A DNA stretch of 64,000 nt from Dastarcus helophoroides (lineage: Eukaryota; Arthropoda; Insecta; Coleoptera; Bothrideridae), in the NCBI GenBank assembly GCA_028583605.1, contig CM053330.1, forward strand, positions 20,672,129 to 20,736,128, given 5' to 3'. Positions 33,376 to 44,449 of the stretch are shown piece after piece (the first letter of the stretch is position 1; each line of letters starts with the position of its first letter). The notes beneath the pieces are model-generated. The model was not told the DNA's origin. It did no database searches and was given only the letters and a program-made list of their open reading frames with translations. The position numbers were made by a program, and so were the translations under genes.

Positions 33376-34040
33376 ACCTATTTAGAACCTTTACTGGTTG
33401 TTCATGTTTTACTTTGAACCTTTTACTGGTTGCTTTTGTTTTATTTTGAACCTTTACTGGTTGCCCTTTACAGATCATTTTTTAGAACCTTTACTGGTTG
33501 TTCATGTTTTGCTTTGAACCTTTTACTGGTTGCCTTTGTTTTAGTTTGAACCTTTACTGGTTGCACTTTACAGATCATTATTTAGAACCTTTACTGGTTG
33601 CACTTGACAAATCATTATTTAGAACCTTTACTGGTTGCACTTGACAAATCATTATTTAGAACCTTTACTGGTTGCACTTGACAAATCATTATTTAGAACC
33701 TTTACTGGTTGCACTTGACAAATCATTATTTAGAACCTTTACTGGTTGTTCATGTTTTGCTTTGAACTTTTACTGGTTGCCTTTGTTTTAGTTTGAACCT
33801 TTACTGGTTGCACTTTACAGATCATTATTTAGAACCTTTACTGGTTACACTTGACAAATCATTATTTGGAACCTTTACTGATTGCACTTGACAAATCATT
33901 ATTCAGAACCTTTACAGGTTGTTCATGTTTTGCTTTGAACCTTTTACTGGTTGCCTTTGTTTAGTTTGAACTTTTATTAGTTGTTCATGTTTTACTTTAA
34001 ACCTTTACTAGTTGTTTGATTATTTAGTTAATATCTTTGA
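33376..34040 (+). repeat. Minisatellite in the Gypsy 3' region
   Basis: About 19 imperfect units centred on GAACCTTTACTGGTTG, separated by alternating spacers (TTCATGTTTTGCTTT, CCTTTGTTTTAGTTT, CACTTTACAGATCATTATTTA or CACTTGACAAATCATTATTTA). Three spacer types recur in the same order, giving a higher-order unit of about 96 bp plus a run of 37-bp units. Units near the right end are more diverged. Non-coding, between integrase and the 3' LTR. Confidence 0.9.
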
Positions 34041-34154
34041 TGGTTGGTGACTTTACATTATTTAGATTAAGACCCTTACTTGTAAGCAATGTTAGTAATT
34101 AACTTGAACCTCTTCTCTGTTGGTTTTACATGCTTATTGTTTGTGCGGGGGCGC

Positions 34155-34172
34155 ACAGTTACAGGATGGCCG
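34155..34172 (+). promoter_or_regulatory. Putative polypurine tract region
   Basis: The sequence directly before the 3' LTR includes AGGATGGCCG. It is only partly purine, but it is in the required position next to the TGTTA start of the LTR. Confidence 0.35.
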
Positions 34173-34351
34173 TGTTAGAATAGTAATATTATTTCATCAT
34201 ATCGGCTATCGGTGATGTCACCATTGCGGGAATGCCGGGGTAATAAATTGTACTCTTTTATCGCTAACAAAAACAATCTTCGGCTCGGCGTCTGATTGCC
34301 TGTAATCTGATACTTTTTGTGAAGGAGGTTGGTTGAAATGAAATGCTTAAC
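34173..34351 (+). repeat. Truncated 3' LTR, 179 bp
   Basis: Identical to 28830-29008, then stops at CTTAAC. The remaining 187 bp of the 5' LTR (29009-29195) have no counterpart here. Confidence 0.9.
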
Positions 34352-34426
34352 CTGCTTGACATTTTCCGTATTTGTCAATGGTTGCGTCATGTCGTTGGTT
34401 TTGGAAAAAACATCACTTTCACTCAT
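34352..34426 (-). other. Possible short minus-strand first exon or foreign fragment at LTR break
   Basis: From an ATG at 34426 the minus strand reads 25 codons beginning MSESDVFSKTNDMTQ and reaches the LTR break. The break reads AAGCAG then GTTAAG, which happens to match a 5' splice donor. The frame continues into LTR sequence, where it is presumably meaningless. It may be a real exon, a fragment of another transposon, or chance. Confidence 0.2.
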
Positions 34427-34429
34427 ACT

Positions 34430-36319
34430 TTCACTAGGGAAAGTCCCAAAAATTTAAATTCTGTCACAATAGTGACAAATATGAAAGAACGTTAAGAGTC
34501 AACTTTATTCAAAACTGCTAATTCATTTCATTTTATCCAGTGTCGTAGCATCTTAAACCTACCCCTCTTTGGGTTAGTCAGTGATTATTTAAAGACCAGC
34601 ATACATTGTATTCGAATAGTTCCTACGTAAAACATAAGGTAGTAAAAGCCAAAAAAAATGTCAATAAAAAACTTTTCTTCAGAAATAAGCGCTTTATCCA
34701 AAAATTGTATTTTATTTCATTTTGTTTAGTGGTGTACTACTTTTTTTTCAAAACAATATCACAGATTACTCGCAACTCCGCCACTGGTTGAGACAGAAAC
34801 TTAATTTTCTCCCATTTTATAATCCTTTATCTACCCACCATGTGTGAAAAATGTAGCTTAAATAACTCTGAAAACTTGAAAAGGAAACAATAAAAACTTT
34901 TTATTTAATCAAATTTTAACACCTTGTACCTTTTTTTATTAAGTTTCCGGATACATGTTCATAGGAAACTTTTTTCTTGAAATTACTTTCACCATCACCT
35001 GTTTCATTTGAGGCACTTAAAACGGAGACACTCTGTATATTAATATAAACTTTTCGTCTTATTTTGGACTCTAAAATACAAAACTGAATTTATGGTACTA
35101 CTTTTAGAATTACCGTGTATATGTTTCAAGCAGCCAAATTAAATTTCCATAATATTTATATCAAACTTAATTTTTATTAGAAAATAACAAATTCGGTTTA
35201 ACAAGGCCAAACAAAAGGAAAGTAAAACTTTGTATCAAAAGTAAGTTTTACAGATAATGTAGTAAAATAAAATTAAAAGAGCTGTATTGTCTTTTTCTGG
35301 TTATACTAACAACCGTTTCCTTTGAACTTTCATAATATTTTGTGAAATACAATGAGCTTCTTTAGTTTTGTCCCTTAATACTTTTTCTTTTACAAGTTTG
35401 AATAAAGCGTAGCTCCAACATTTTTTTCCTGAAAAGGAAGTTTAATAGTGAACGTAAGGCGAAAAAGTTGGAAAACTTGAAATATTGATAAAGAGGTAGA
35501 CATTCTATAAAACTTATTTACAGAAGTTATGATAATATTTTATATTCGTAACACACAAACTTAAAAAATTCTTTTTTCAACATTTTACATTCATGACTAT
35601 TAAACTCTATTAACAACAAATACAACAAGGAATATTAAAAATTCCAGGATATTTATATAAATATTTAATATAACCGGACTTGGTTTCGCTTTTTTCCATC
35701 AATAATTTGATTGTTCCATTATCTGTAAATGACTGACACAATAAATTTACCGAAAACACGGATTTTTCGAAATTCGTTATCTTTAACGACGATGCTTATT
35801 CAATTTTCATGTCAATAAAAAATTGTTCCATCTGAAGGATAATGAAATTAGTTGTAACCATTTTGGCTGCACTTCATTAACGCAACGGCGTATAACCTTA
35901 AACAATTTCGTTAACTTACCAATTTCACTCAGATTAACAAAATAATTAATGTTTATGGCAGAAAGCTAAACTTAATAAGGACTGATATCACTTCTTATTC
36001 GGTTTGAAAAGAGAATATCCAGCTTATAAACGAGCATAATCATCACCCCGCATTGTTCATAAACATAAATATTAAAACGACTCGATACGTAAACTTTTCT
36101 TCTAATCATTTCACAACAACTGAGTATTATTTTCGTAGGGGAAACTATGCTTTAATTTACACATTGTTATTAGAAGTAGACTGGTCCTTCCAATATCGGT
36201 ATATACGCACTATGAAGCTTCTTGCCACGCATTGTACTCAAAGCTGGGGATACATTTTCTGTCCGTCTCCCCAAGAAACGGAAAAATAATAATCGTAATT
36301 TTCCAATTTAGTATTCTAA
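34430..36319. other. No recognisable feature
   Basis: AT-rich. Short strings such as GCCACTGGTTGAGAC near 34775 hint at repeat fragments. No gene or delimited repeat could be supported. Confidence 0.4.
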
Positions 36320-37322
36320 TGAACTAAAAAATGCATAAAAGAGAAATCTAAATTGCGTCGTAGGCTAAAATAATTCACCTCATATATCTCCCAATTTCGT
36401 GACTTGCGCAAGAACATAAAAGAGTTTATAAATAGGGATTTTAAAATATATGCCTCTATAGTAACATCTGAATTTAAACAAAATCCCAAAACCTTGTGTA
36501 GTTTTATAAAAAAACCAAAAAGGGCAAAGTGGAATTCCTGGTAGCATGATAAATGCAGCAGACGTTAATCTTATCACAGAGGAAAAAATATTGTAACAGG
36601 TTTAGCAAAGTACTTTAAAGATGTACGTAGTCTACCTACACGTGGAACATAAGCTGTGATAACATTTATTGCAAAACCCTGTTGCCGATTTCTATTACTA
36701 ACATTGAACCCAATGAGGTTAAAAAAGCCCTGCGTCAATTAAAACCGAAGATGTCTGCTGGAATAAATCAGCTGCCCTGTTTTGTTGTAAAAGATTGCAG
36801 CGCAGTGTTTATTAAGCGCCTTACATTTTTATTTCACATTGGCAAAAAGGATTGAATATTTCCATCAGTGTGGAAAAGTACGAAAATAACCCCTGTGTTT
36901 AAAAGTGGACATACTAAAGTCATATCAAATTATAGACCAATTGCTTTACTTTCCGTATTTTCTAAAGTTTTTGAAACAGTTTTATTTAACAGAGTAATAT
37001 ATCATCCTATTAATTTCAGAAAATCAGCACGGTTTTCTGCAAGGCAGGTACACAGTCAGTAATTTAACCTGCTTTGCACAATTTGTGGCTGAAAGGATGG
37101 ATCGTGGCCTGCAAGTTATATAACCTTTATCATATAACTCACAAAATACTCCTACAAAATGTTGGTGCCATTGGACTTAGTAATAGCCTCTTAGATTTCC
37201 TTACATCCTATCTGACTAATAGAGAGCAAAATGTAGTATGCAAACGGTATAAGTCACATACTTACATACAAACATCAGGAATACCCAAGGGTCCTATTCT
37301 TGGAACATTCCTCTTCCTCATA
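36320..37322 (+). pseudogene. Jockey-like non-LTR reverse transcriptase, truncated
   Basis: Plus-strand pieces in shifting frames cover the pre-RT linker (DLRKNIKEFINRDFKIYAS, then NPKTLCSFIKKPKRA) and the start of the RT. The RT begins with VKKALRQLKPKMSAGIN, WKSTKITPVFKSG and YRPIALLSVFSKVFE. It continues with GFLQGR-type and VSNLTCFAQFVAERMDRG sequence, LLDFLTSYLTNREQNVV and SGIPKGPILGTFLF. The catalytic YADD block should follow, but at about 37323 the sequence changes abruptly to foldback family A. Stops and frameshifts are frequent. Clade Jockey or a relative, judged by motif style. Confidence 0.75.
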
Positions 37323-38040
37323 TGTACAGGGTTGACCATAAGTAATGGAACACACAGCAAGAGTGGATTTTTCGTATAAAAATAATCTGATTTAGCTATA
37401 TTTACCTTTTACCAAAAGTTGATATTAACGGAGATACAGGATGTCAAAGTTAAAAGAAAAATTCGATTTTTTTGTATAACTATTGAATAAATTGTAATAT
37501 AGGCACCAAATTTGAAACAAGGTGGTTTCATAATTCGACAAACTTTAATTTGCTAACATATTACCAATAGCTGATAGAAGGCGCTACCTGCGCTATCCTG
37601 CATGAATCTAAATCATCGTAACTTTTTGTGTACCCACGTATATTAATTTTAAATGGGTTATTTTATTTCCCGTAATTTCCCGTATTTACGTAAAAATGTG
37701 TACTTCCTAAAAGTTGATACCAGTAACCGTTTCCGAGATAATTCTGTCTTTTAAGTTTGAAGTGCCTTCGTTTCAAATTACTAAGATATTAAATTTTCGA
37801 AGTAGGCTTGAAAAAAAAGTAATCATAAGACAGCCCTGAAACTAATTTATAACAAATATTACTTTGCTGGTAATATTATTACCTAAATTTTGAAAGTCTC
37901 AATAAAGAAGATCCAAAAAATTAAGACGTAATTTATTTTCTAACATAGAGATGAGAGATATGATTTTAATAGTCTGGATGGTCAAAGCAGATATTTGGAG
38001 ATGAATTTTAATAAAGAACAGCCAGATTTTTAATGCAAAT
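37323..38040. repeat. Foldback family A, copy 3
   Basis: Starts with ACAGGGTTGACCATAAGTAATGG and contains the terminal, arm and loop segments in the orientation of copy 4. The right arm is missing. Its left end interrupts the Jockey-like RT. Non-coding. Confidence 0.8.
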
Positions 38041-38044
38041 AATA

Positions 38045-38384
38045 AAAAAGATACAAAGAGTCAAAATAACCCTCTTTTCTGTCATTTTTTTTTGAAAAAT
38101 TGAAATATCTTTAAAACTATCAAAGGTAGCGATAAACATGTATACATAAATTTACCTTATTTTTTTACGTATAATCCAAATAAAATATAAAATTTGGGGG
38201 TTGCTATTTAAAATAAGAAAGTTGATGTCTTCTTTCGGTATAACCGGTAGTGGGGGGAAGTTGAAAATAATTTTAGAAGATAGTTTAGCCCCGATTGGCC
38301 CCATTGACAAAATCAGTTTGCCTTTATAATAAGTAGTACTCCATATAAAGGTGACCTCCCAACTAAAAAAAAGAACACCCGGTA
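38045..38384. repeat. One arm of the foldback family at 48884
   Basis: Reverse complement of about 48884-49200. Landmarks are AACACCCGGTAT at the tip, CCTCCCAACTAAAAAAA, CGGTATAACCGGTAGTGGG and the CATGTATACATAAA run. It directly follows copy 3 of family A. Non-coding. Confidence 0.75.
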
Positions 38385-39904
38385 TGTATGGCTCGGTTTT
38401 CTTTGTTCAATTTTTAACTTAAATATTCAGTATTCAAAATAGTTATTCTTCTTTTAGGCAATGACAAACATCAAAAAAATATTCACATACACCTACACCT
38501 TAATTTACTAGCTTATTCATAAAAGGACAATTAAGTCATAAAGAGAAAATATATACTATTACAATGATAAAAAACAAAATAAGAGATTAGAGCACACTAA
38601 AAGATGGCTAGAAGATACGAAATATTAATAAAAACTGCTCTAAATAGTGCTTTTCCATGCCGACCGGCAGCATTCTTGTCATCAAATGATTTCAGATCTC
38701 TGATGCGCACAACAGGTATGATATTAGGCTGAGAAGTAAGTTAACCTTTTTTAGTTATAGTGTCATGGATACGCACCATAATGCAACAGGACCGTTTCCT
38801 GAACCCTACAAAACTAACAGCACAATGTGCTCATCATAACCAAGAAGGATTTTTTGCCAACGTAAGAGAACACATTTCCTGATATTATAAAAAAATTAAT
38901 AGATATTAAATAAATTAGAAAATTTTCTTAGATACTTCAAACTACAATCAGCAGAATTCAACTAAATAAACCATTTATCTTGACAAAATATTACATCAGC
39001 GAGATGATGTACATAACATGTGACTTTAACCTTAAGTCGAATTGCTAAAAAAACGATCTGACTTTTCACTCGATCAGAAAATGTCTGCCCTACACTCAGC
39101 ACGGAAAATGCAATCAAGGTAAATATAAAAGAAACATTTCTTATCCAATCCCGAAAGAAGTATATCCTTACTGACTCTAGGCGTGAAAGCCTTTCGCTTT
39201 TTTATGAGTAAAACCCGATAATTTTTTATTTCTTACTCTATAAATTTATCAGAAATACATCATTCAATAAGGTATTTTTAAGTGTCAACTACCTTATTGC
39301 ACAGCAGATGTTTTTTCTAAGTTAAGTAGGTTCAAGAGTAAATTTCATGTTAATATATCAAAAAGTGTATTAAATTCAAATTCATTATTTTTATTTCTAA
39401 TAAGAAGCACCCATTTGCTCCACAACATTCCCCAAGACAAAAAAAACAACTTCGTTTGTAAATTCTTCATTATAGTCATAGTTTCAAAACAAGTAATACA
39501 ACAGCATTATTTCGTTTCATTTCACATCATAACACATATTTAAACACCAAAAAGAAATTTCTCCTTCGCTATAATCAATTTCACAAAAATTTTTTCCATC
39601 TAAAGTATTATCACTAAATATGAAATTAAGCTTTTCTACGATTGGGTTTTTCATTTCATAATATTTATTTATTTTTTTAAGAGTCCTTTAACACAGTGGC
39701 ACCTGGTCTTAAATAGCGCAAATGCACGCGCTCGTAAAATGAGCCATCTATTCTTTTCTGTTGAATGTAAAAGACTTAGATTTATCACATTTTTAAATAC
39801 AAAATAATGATATACTAATAAACTAATAATACTTGTGAGTGACTTGGAATAAAGTACGCAAACATTTGATTCCATTATTTTATACATAATAAGGAAATTT
39901 AAAT
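38385..39904. other. No recognisable feature
   Basis: AT-rich, with a GC-richer stretch near 38650-38860 in which I recognise nothing. Minus-strand frame 39669-39950 is not recognised. Confidence 0.4.
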
Positions 39905-40195
39905 ACGTTGGTGCGCGCAGAATTATGCACCTAGCATGGCTCCCGTGCAATGCCTATCAAAGGCCTCCACGGGATAGAGAGAAAAAAACTACAGAACACC
40001 ACGTTAAAGCTAGCCCGGGGTACACCGCTCCGCTTATGCGATATTGCCAAATGGTGAGTACGAGTCAGAGTTTGGAGTGTGTATTTACGGTTTATCTGAT
40101 CTTTTGGCGATTGCTAATTGTGCCGCTTACAGGCCTAACTGCCAATAGTACTGCTATTCATAAAGAGATAGCAGTACCCATTCTAGGATATAATT
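39905..40195. other. GC-richer unidentified segment
   Basis: Markedly GC-richer than its surroundings, with GGCCTCCACGGG and AGCCCGGGGTACACC. Open on the plus strand for 90 codons (39925-40197), but no family is recognised. It ends with a perfect hairpin, listed separately. Confidence 0.3.
40148..40177. other. Perfect 10-bp hairpin
   Basis: GTACTGCTAT (40148-40157) and ATAGCAGTAC (40168-40177) are perfect inverted copies around a 10-nt loop. Too short for a typical microRNA precursor. Function unknown. Confidence 0.6.
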
Positions 40196-40199
40196 AATA

Positions 40200-41244
40200 A
40201 TGTGTAAATTTGCATTTAAACAATTTTGATGAGAAAGTAATAAACAGTTTATTTCTTTAAAAGATCGTAGTGCGGATTTTGTTTAAAAAAATATTTTTAA
40301 TTTTAATTAAGTAACCTAGAGCCGTAACGACGTTCAACCGTAGAGAATACTTTAAAGGGGCTCACAAATGTCGATAATGTTTTCTTTTTGTACTCAATGA
40401 AAATAATTTACTTAACTTAGTAATCTGTTGCAATGCCACATTGGCACATTGGCACATGTCCACTAACTTAACAATTTTTGTTAATCGAAGGCCTTTATTA
40501 CATTACATATAATGTTACGAGTTTCAGAATGAATAATGGAAGACATTTATTCAGTTAAAATCTGCCAAAAAATGTTTATTTTGTGAAATGGGTGACATAA
40601 CTTCATATTTATTACAAATATTTTTTAGATATTTTGCTGATCTAGGTTACTGCTATGGAAATACGATTGAGGAATGAACTCATTTAGAAATTAAGCAATT
40701 TGACTATCAACAGCAATAAGTAAAAAACGTCAAAGGCATAAAAACATATGATTGTAAACTTGTAATTGATTTGTAAACTTCAAATTAGTTGGTATATTTT
40801 CTGGGGCTCATGTAAGCTTGGTAGCACTGTATTTTCAAATAAGTGTCACTATCGAACAAGCAAATAACAGGATTTTTCTTTGGTTGTCGCCTGGATTATC
40901 AGTAAACGTGAGCTTATTTGGTATATCCCCGCCTTTATACGGAACAAAAACTCGTACACCTAGTAAAACTTGTTGCATCCACTGAAAAAATGAAAGGGTG
41001 ATAGGGGAAGTATGGGCACTTTTACATAAGACGTAATAAAAGGTTGTTTTTTTTTACATAATGAAATATTTCATTTTAAGATCAATAGAGTATAGGTACA
41101 TTTAGCTATAATTACAACAAAGAACAGTTTACAATTTGCAATCAGTCCTAAAGTTATAAAAGAATTTCTGAAGCATATCATATGTGCCCAAGCCTTCTAA
41201 CGGTATGGTGCTTTGGGCACTTTAACTTATTGTCGTTTTTACCT
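40200..41244. other. No recognisable feature
   Basis: AT-rich. Nothing delimited on either strand. Confidence 0.4.
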
Positions 41245-41449
41245 ATTTAACAAGGGAAGTTTCTCACATGTGAACGGCGAATCGCCATGAATCATATATC
41301 GATGAACGCGTCTTTGTAAATATATTACCTAATGAATAGTTATTTTTCTGTACACGACCCTTATAAAAGACAAAAATTAGTTAAAAAGTTCTTAAATAAG
41401 TGTATATAAGTGGTGTACCAGTTTTTAAAATTGGTTTCTACAATTATCT

Positions 41450-41523
41450 CTTGGTCTGTTTAATGAATCGACTATAGCTCTAAAGGTTAGGCATTCGAAT
41501 CTGATGAGCGCCGCTTGTTTTTT
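41450..41523 (+). other. tRNA-like (Pol III box) sequence, left arm
   Basis: TTGGTCTGTTTAATGAATCG lies in the box A position and GCATTCGAATCTG in the box B position, followed by GCGCCGC and a T7 run. Homologous to the better preserved minus-strand copy at 42195-42268. No convincing cloverleaf. Confidence 0.3.
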
Positions 41524-41784
41524 TCGATTTTTTTCAGAAGAGTATTAGATTTTTATTTTCTTTGAGATTTACCTCATTATTAACGAATATGTTATGGATT
41601 CAAATAGCCGTCTGTATACAAAACAGTTACAATAACTGCATTGTATGAATAATTGATATTTTTAACCCTTTGTGGAATTCTTCAATATTCATATTTATAA
41701 CTAATAAAATATATCAGAAATAAATATTACAATTCCATGATATTTCTACAGATGTGTGAAAATGTGTAAAACCTAAATTTTGAC

Positions 41785-41990
41785 TGCTTTTCTGGAAGCC
41801 GTAGAAGTTCATAGATATTACAGGCGTAATGAATTACACTTATGAATAAACAGCTAGAGCTTCTAAATACACTTTTAATACACTAATAGAAGCTTTGGAT
41901 AAAAGTTCGGATTAAACGAAATTACGAAATATACCATGCGCTGATGGTATGCAACGATGATAAAAAGCGAAATCTAATCTGGTAGTATGT
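41785..41990 (+). pseudogene. Penelope-like ORF 3' end, decayed
   Basis: Reads CTGGAAGCCGTAGAAG (LEAVEVHRY) and then, after stops and frame changes, the equivalent of the last residues of the Penelope fragment at 57606-57960 (LEAIEIYKYLKSSQFTLMNE). The nucleotide match continues through AAGCTTTGGA and TTCGGATTA. A degraded hammerhead-like string (ACGATGAT...GCGAAAT) follows near 41957-41975. Only the C-terminal tip of the endonuclease is left. Confidence 0.6.
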
Positions 41991-42194
41991 AGCATTTGCA
42001 TAAGCATATGAATTTGGAAGAATTCTACAAAGTAAGGGTATAAAATATCAATTATTTCATACAATGCAACAATTATGGTAACATTTTTTTTTGTGCGCAG
42101 ACTACTACTTAGATTCATTACATATCCATTAATAATAAGGTAAACATGAAAGAACATGAAAATCTTATAAAACTATAAAAAAATCGAAAAAAAA

Positions 42195-42268
42195 AGCGCC
42201 GCTCGTCAAATTCGAACGCATAACCCTCAGAGCTGGAGTCGATTTTTTTATCAACCAAGCCAGGCGAC
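42195..42268 (-). other. tRNA-like (Pol III box) sequence, right arm
   Basis: On the minus strand, TGGCTTGGTTGA matches box A nearly fully and GTTCGAATT matches box B apart from its last base, about 40 nt downstream. GCGGCGC and a T9 run, a Pol III terminator, follow. The anticodon and T arms do not fold convincingly, so it is tRNA-derived or SINE-like and not a tRNA gene. Confidence 0.35.
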
Positions 42269-42474
42269 TCTTGTGGAAAGCAATTTTAAAAACTGATGTA
42301 CTATTTATGTACACTTACTTAGAAACTTTTAAATTAATTTTTGTCTTTTATGGGGATCGCGTACAGAAAAAAAGACTATCCATTACATAATGTACTCACA
42401 AAGGCGCTTCCAACGATATATGATTCATGGTGATCCGCCGTTCACATGTGAGGAACTTTCCTTTAAGATTTGCT

Positions 42475-44449
42475 GTGACCTATAAGAATTTATAAAACGT
42501 TTAATTAGAGCTTCCATGTTATGTTTAATTGCATGTTTTTTTATTTTGGAAAGTTGGTTTTCAATCCACTGGGATACGTGCCACTACCTGATCTATTTTA
42601 GGATAGAAAAATAGATTTCCCATTTTTCCTGAAGATGCAAGATGTCTGACTACTTTAGTCTGGTCTTTTTTCGGGGATATCAGTTAATAATCTAGTTTCT
42701 CCTTTTCCCTTTTCGGGTATTGAGTTTACCTAAACCTTCCTCAAAATAAACTGTCAATTGCTCCCTCTGCAGGTTTATTAAAATAATTTTTCTTCTGAAT
42801 TTTCTGGTGACATTTTTTGGCGTGATTTACAAATCAACAAGAAGGTTAAAAAATACACAATGGAAAGAAAACATATAAAAGCTTGTTTTCTCGCGGGTCT
42901 CTTGAATATGAAATTTAAAATTATCAATGAATAATACAACAGGCTTGTAACTTTGACCATTAAATGGAACAACAAATATTTTATGGACGGAATGTGTTGC
43001 CACTGAACAAACTGAACTAGTATCGTAGAAAAATTATATAACCTGCAATAGATGTTGATTTGTGAAAGAGTGACCAAATCCATTTTTTGCCCAACTCTTT
43101 CCTTATCTCCCCCACTCCAAATTGAACATATTCTGAATCAGATGTGTACCGAAGTATCACTGTTATCATCTGTCATCAGTTATTAGTGTTTTAGAAAGCA
43201 TTTCTTTTCCTTGGAAACTGCAAAATATGAAGTCACAAAATGAAAACAATGAATAAGTTTTTTTACTAAAAAAATTCATAACAATGGTAACATCATCTAT
43301 CCCTAAAGAAATTCTCCACAAATTACTGAGCGGCTGGAGGTGGATTTACCCATTCCCTAGTTTTCTTTAAATTTCTTTGGTTACTTCAAGTAGTGACATT
43401 TTTAAATTGAAAGTGTCCAAGTAAGTTTCATTAAGACCTGTTTACTCGTTCTGAACAGCATACAAGCATATGATTTTTTAATAATTCAACTTTGAACTTT
43501 GAAGAAATGGTACATTTTAGTATTAATTCGAATCCAATAGACTTAATTTGCCATCTAAAATACGCAAAAGACTTCTGTCGAAAAATATGTATATTTTATG
43601 GCTTGAAAAATAGAATGGGGCAATGTCCACGCAACTTCAACGATCGTATCCTGACAACTTTAACGCGCGCACAACTTTAACGGGCGTAACTTTAGCCGGA
43701 GTCGACTGTATCTGGCGGAATTTGATCTTTAGGTAATTGTTTCTGAAGGCCATATCTGTAAACAAGTATCTTTCTGTCGATTTTTATTTAAAATTATAAA
43801 CATGTATTTCACTAATTGTAATATTGTCTATATTTAAATTCAGATCATTGCGTCCTATAATGAAGGAAATATGATTTTTATAGCAGCAATCGTATTCCTG
43901 TTATCTATCATTGTTTGTTCTATTTTCCATTATATATTTGTGTGCTCATTTTGTTGTATAAAACTAAGTGTCCTCGAGCAATTCTTCTGTCTCAAAGGCT
44001 AAAGTAAATAATATAACCAATATTTTTTGATAGGGATGCCGTAAGTCCTTAGCGAATTGGAAAACGTTAAATATCAGCTGCTTGGAGGGCCACGAAGTGA
44101 ATGACATGCTCGAGGGAATGCTTTTTAAACTTACAAGTAATACTCAAATTGAAGATTAATGCTGAAGCTAAAAATTTATTATAAAGTAGCCTTATTAAAT
44201 GTCAGATTTTGCATTTTAATTATAACTAGTTTGTAAAAACTTATGACGAAAAATGATTTATGTATCCCACAGGGCGAAATTTTATGCACTGAATATTAGA
44301 AGTTATTTAAATTGTAGGGTTTGGAAGAAAATGGCTAATTAATTGTTTTCGGTTTAACTTTTCGTCAAAGCTTGAAAAAATAATTGCTGCTACAGTTTTA
44401 TACAATTACATTTTACAAATCCTTAGCCCAAAAATACAAGTTGCCTCAG
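42475..44449. other. No recognisable gene
   Basis: AT-rich. At 43634-43700 a short imperfect tandem of ACTTTAACG-like units occurs. A 101-codon minus-strand frame (42778-43083) is not recognised. Confidence 0.4.

Larger units (their letters stand above)
28830..34351 (+). mobile_element. Ty3/Gypsy LTR retrotransposon, 3' LTR truncated
   Basis: The order is LTR, primer-binding site, gag-protease-RT-RNase H-integrase in one frame, minisatellite, partial LTR. The domain order RT-RNase H-integrase and the motifs identify Ty3/Gypsy. No envelope-like frame follows integrase, so it is not an errantivirus-type element with env. The 179 bp of LTR present at both ends are identical, which indicates a recent insertion, yet the coding region has one in-frame stop and the 3' LTR lacks its second half. 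Confidence 0.9.
41250..42472. repeat. Foldback element with arms of about 290 bp and a Penelope remnant in the loop
   Basis: Left arm 41250-41540 and right arm 42172-42472 are inverted copies. Landmarks are TCACATGTGAACGGCG at the outside, ATCATATATCG, CTTATAAAAGACAAAAATTA and GCGCCGC plus a T/A run at the inside. The arms carry tRNA-like sequence. The 630-bp loop contains the 3' end of a Penelope ORF. No transposase. Confidence 0.8.

Noticed and set aside
33376..34040. CRISPR-like array
   Set aside because: Units and spacers both repeat, spacers are not unique, and it sits inside a eukaryotic LTR retrotransposon.
33375..34172. Envelope gene of an endogenous retrovirus
   Set aside because: The region between integrase and 3' LTR is a minisatellite with no open frame, signal peptide or transmembrane segment.
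34175..34426. 83-codon minus-strand protein
   Set aside because: Most of it is translated LTR sequence and appears identically in the 5' LTR. Only the first 25 codons are outside the LTR.
41480..41530. CTGATGAG string as a second canonical hammerhead
   Set aside because: No GAAA core follows at a suitable distance, and the string lies in the tRNA-like segment before a T run.
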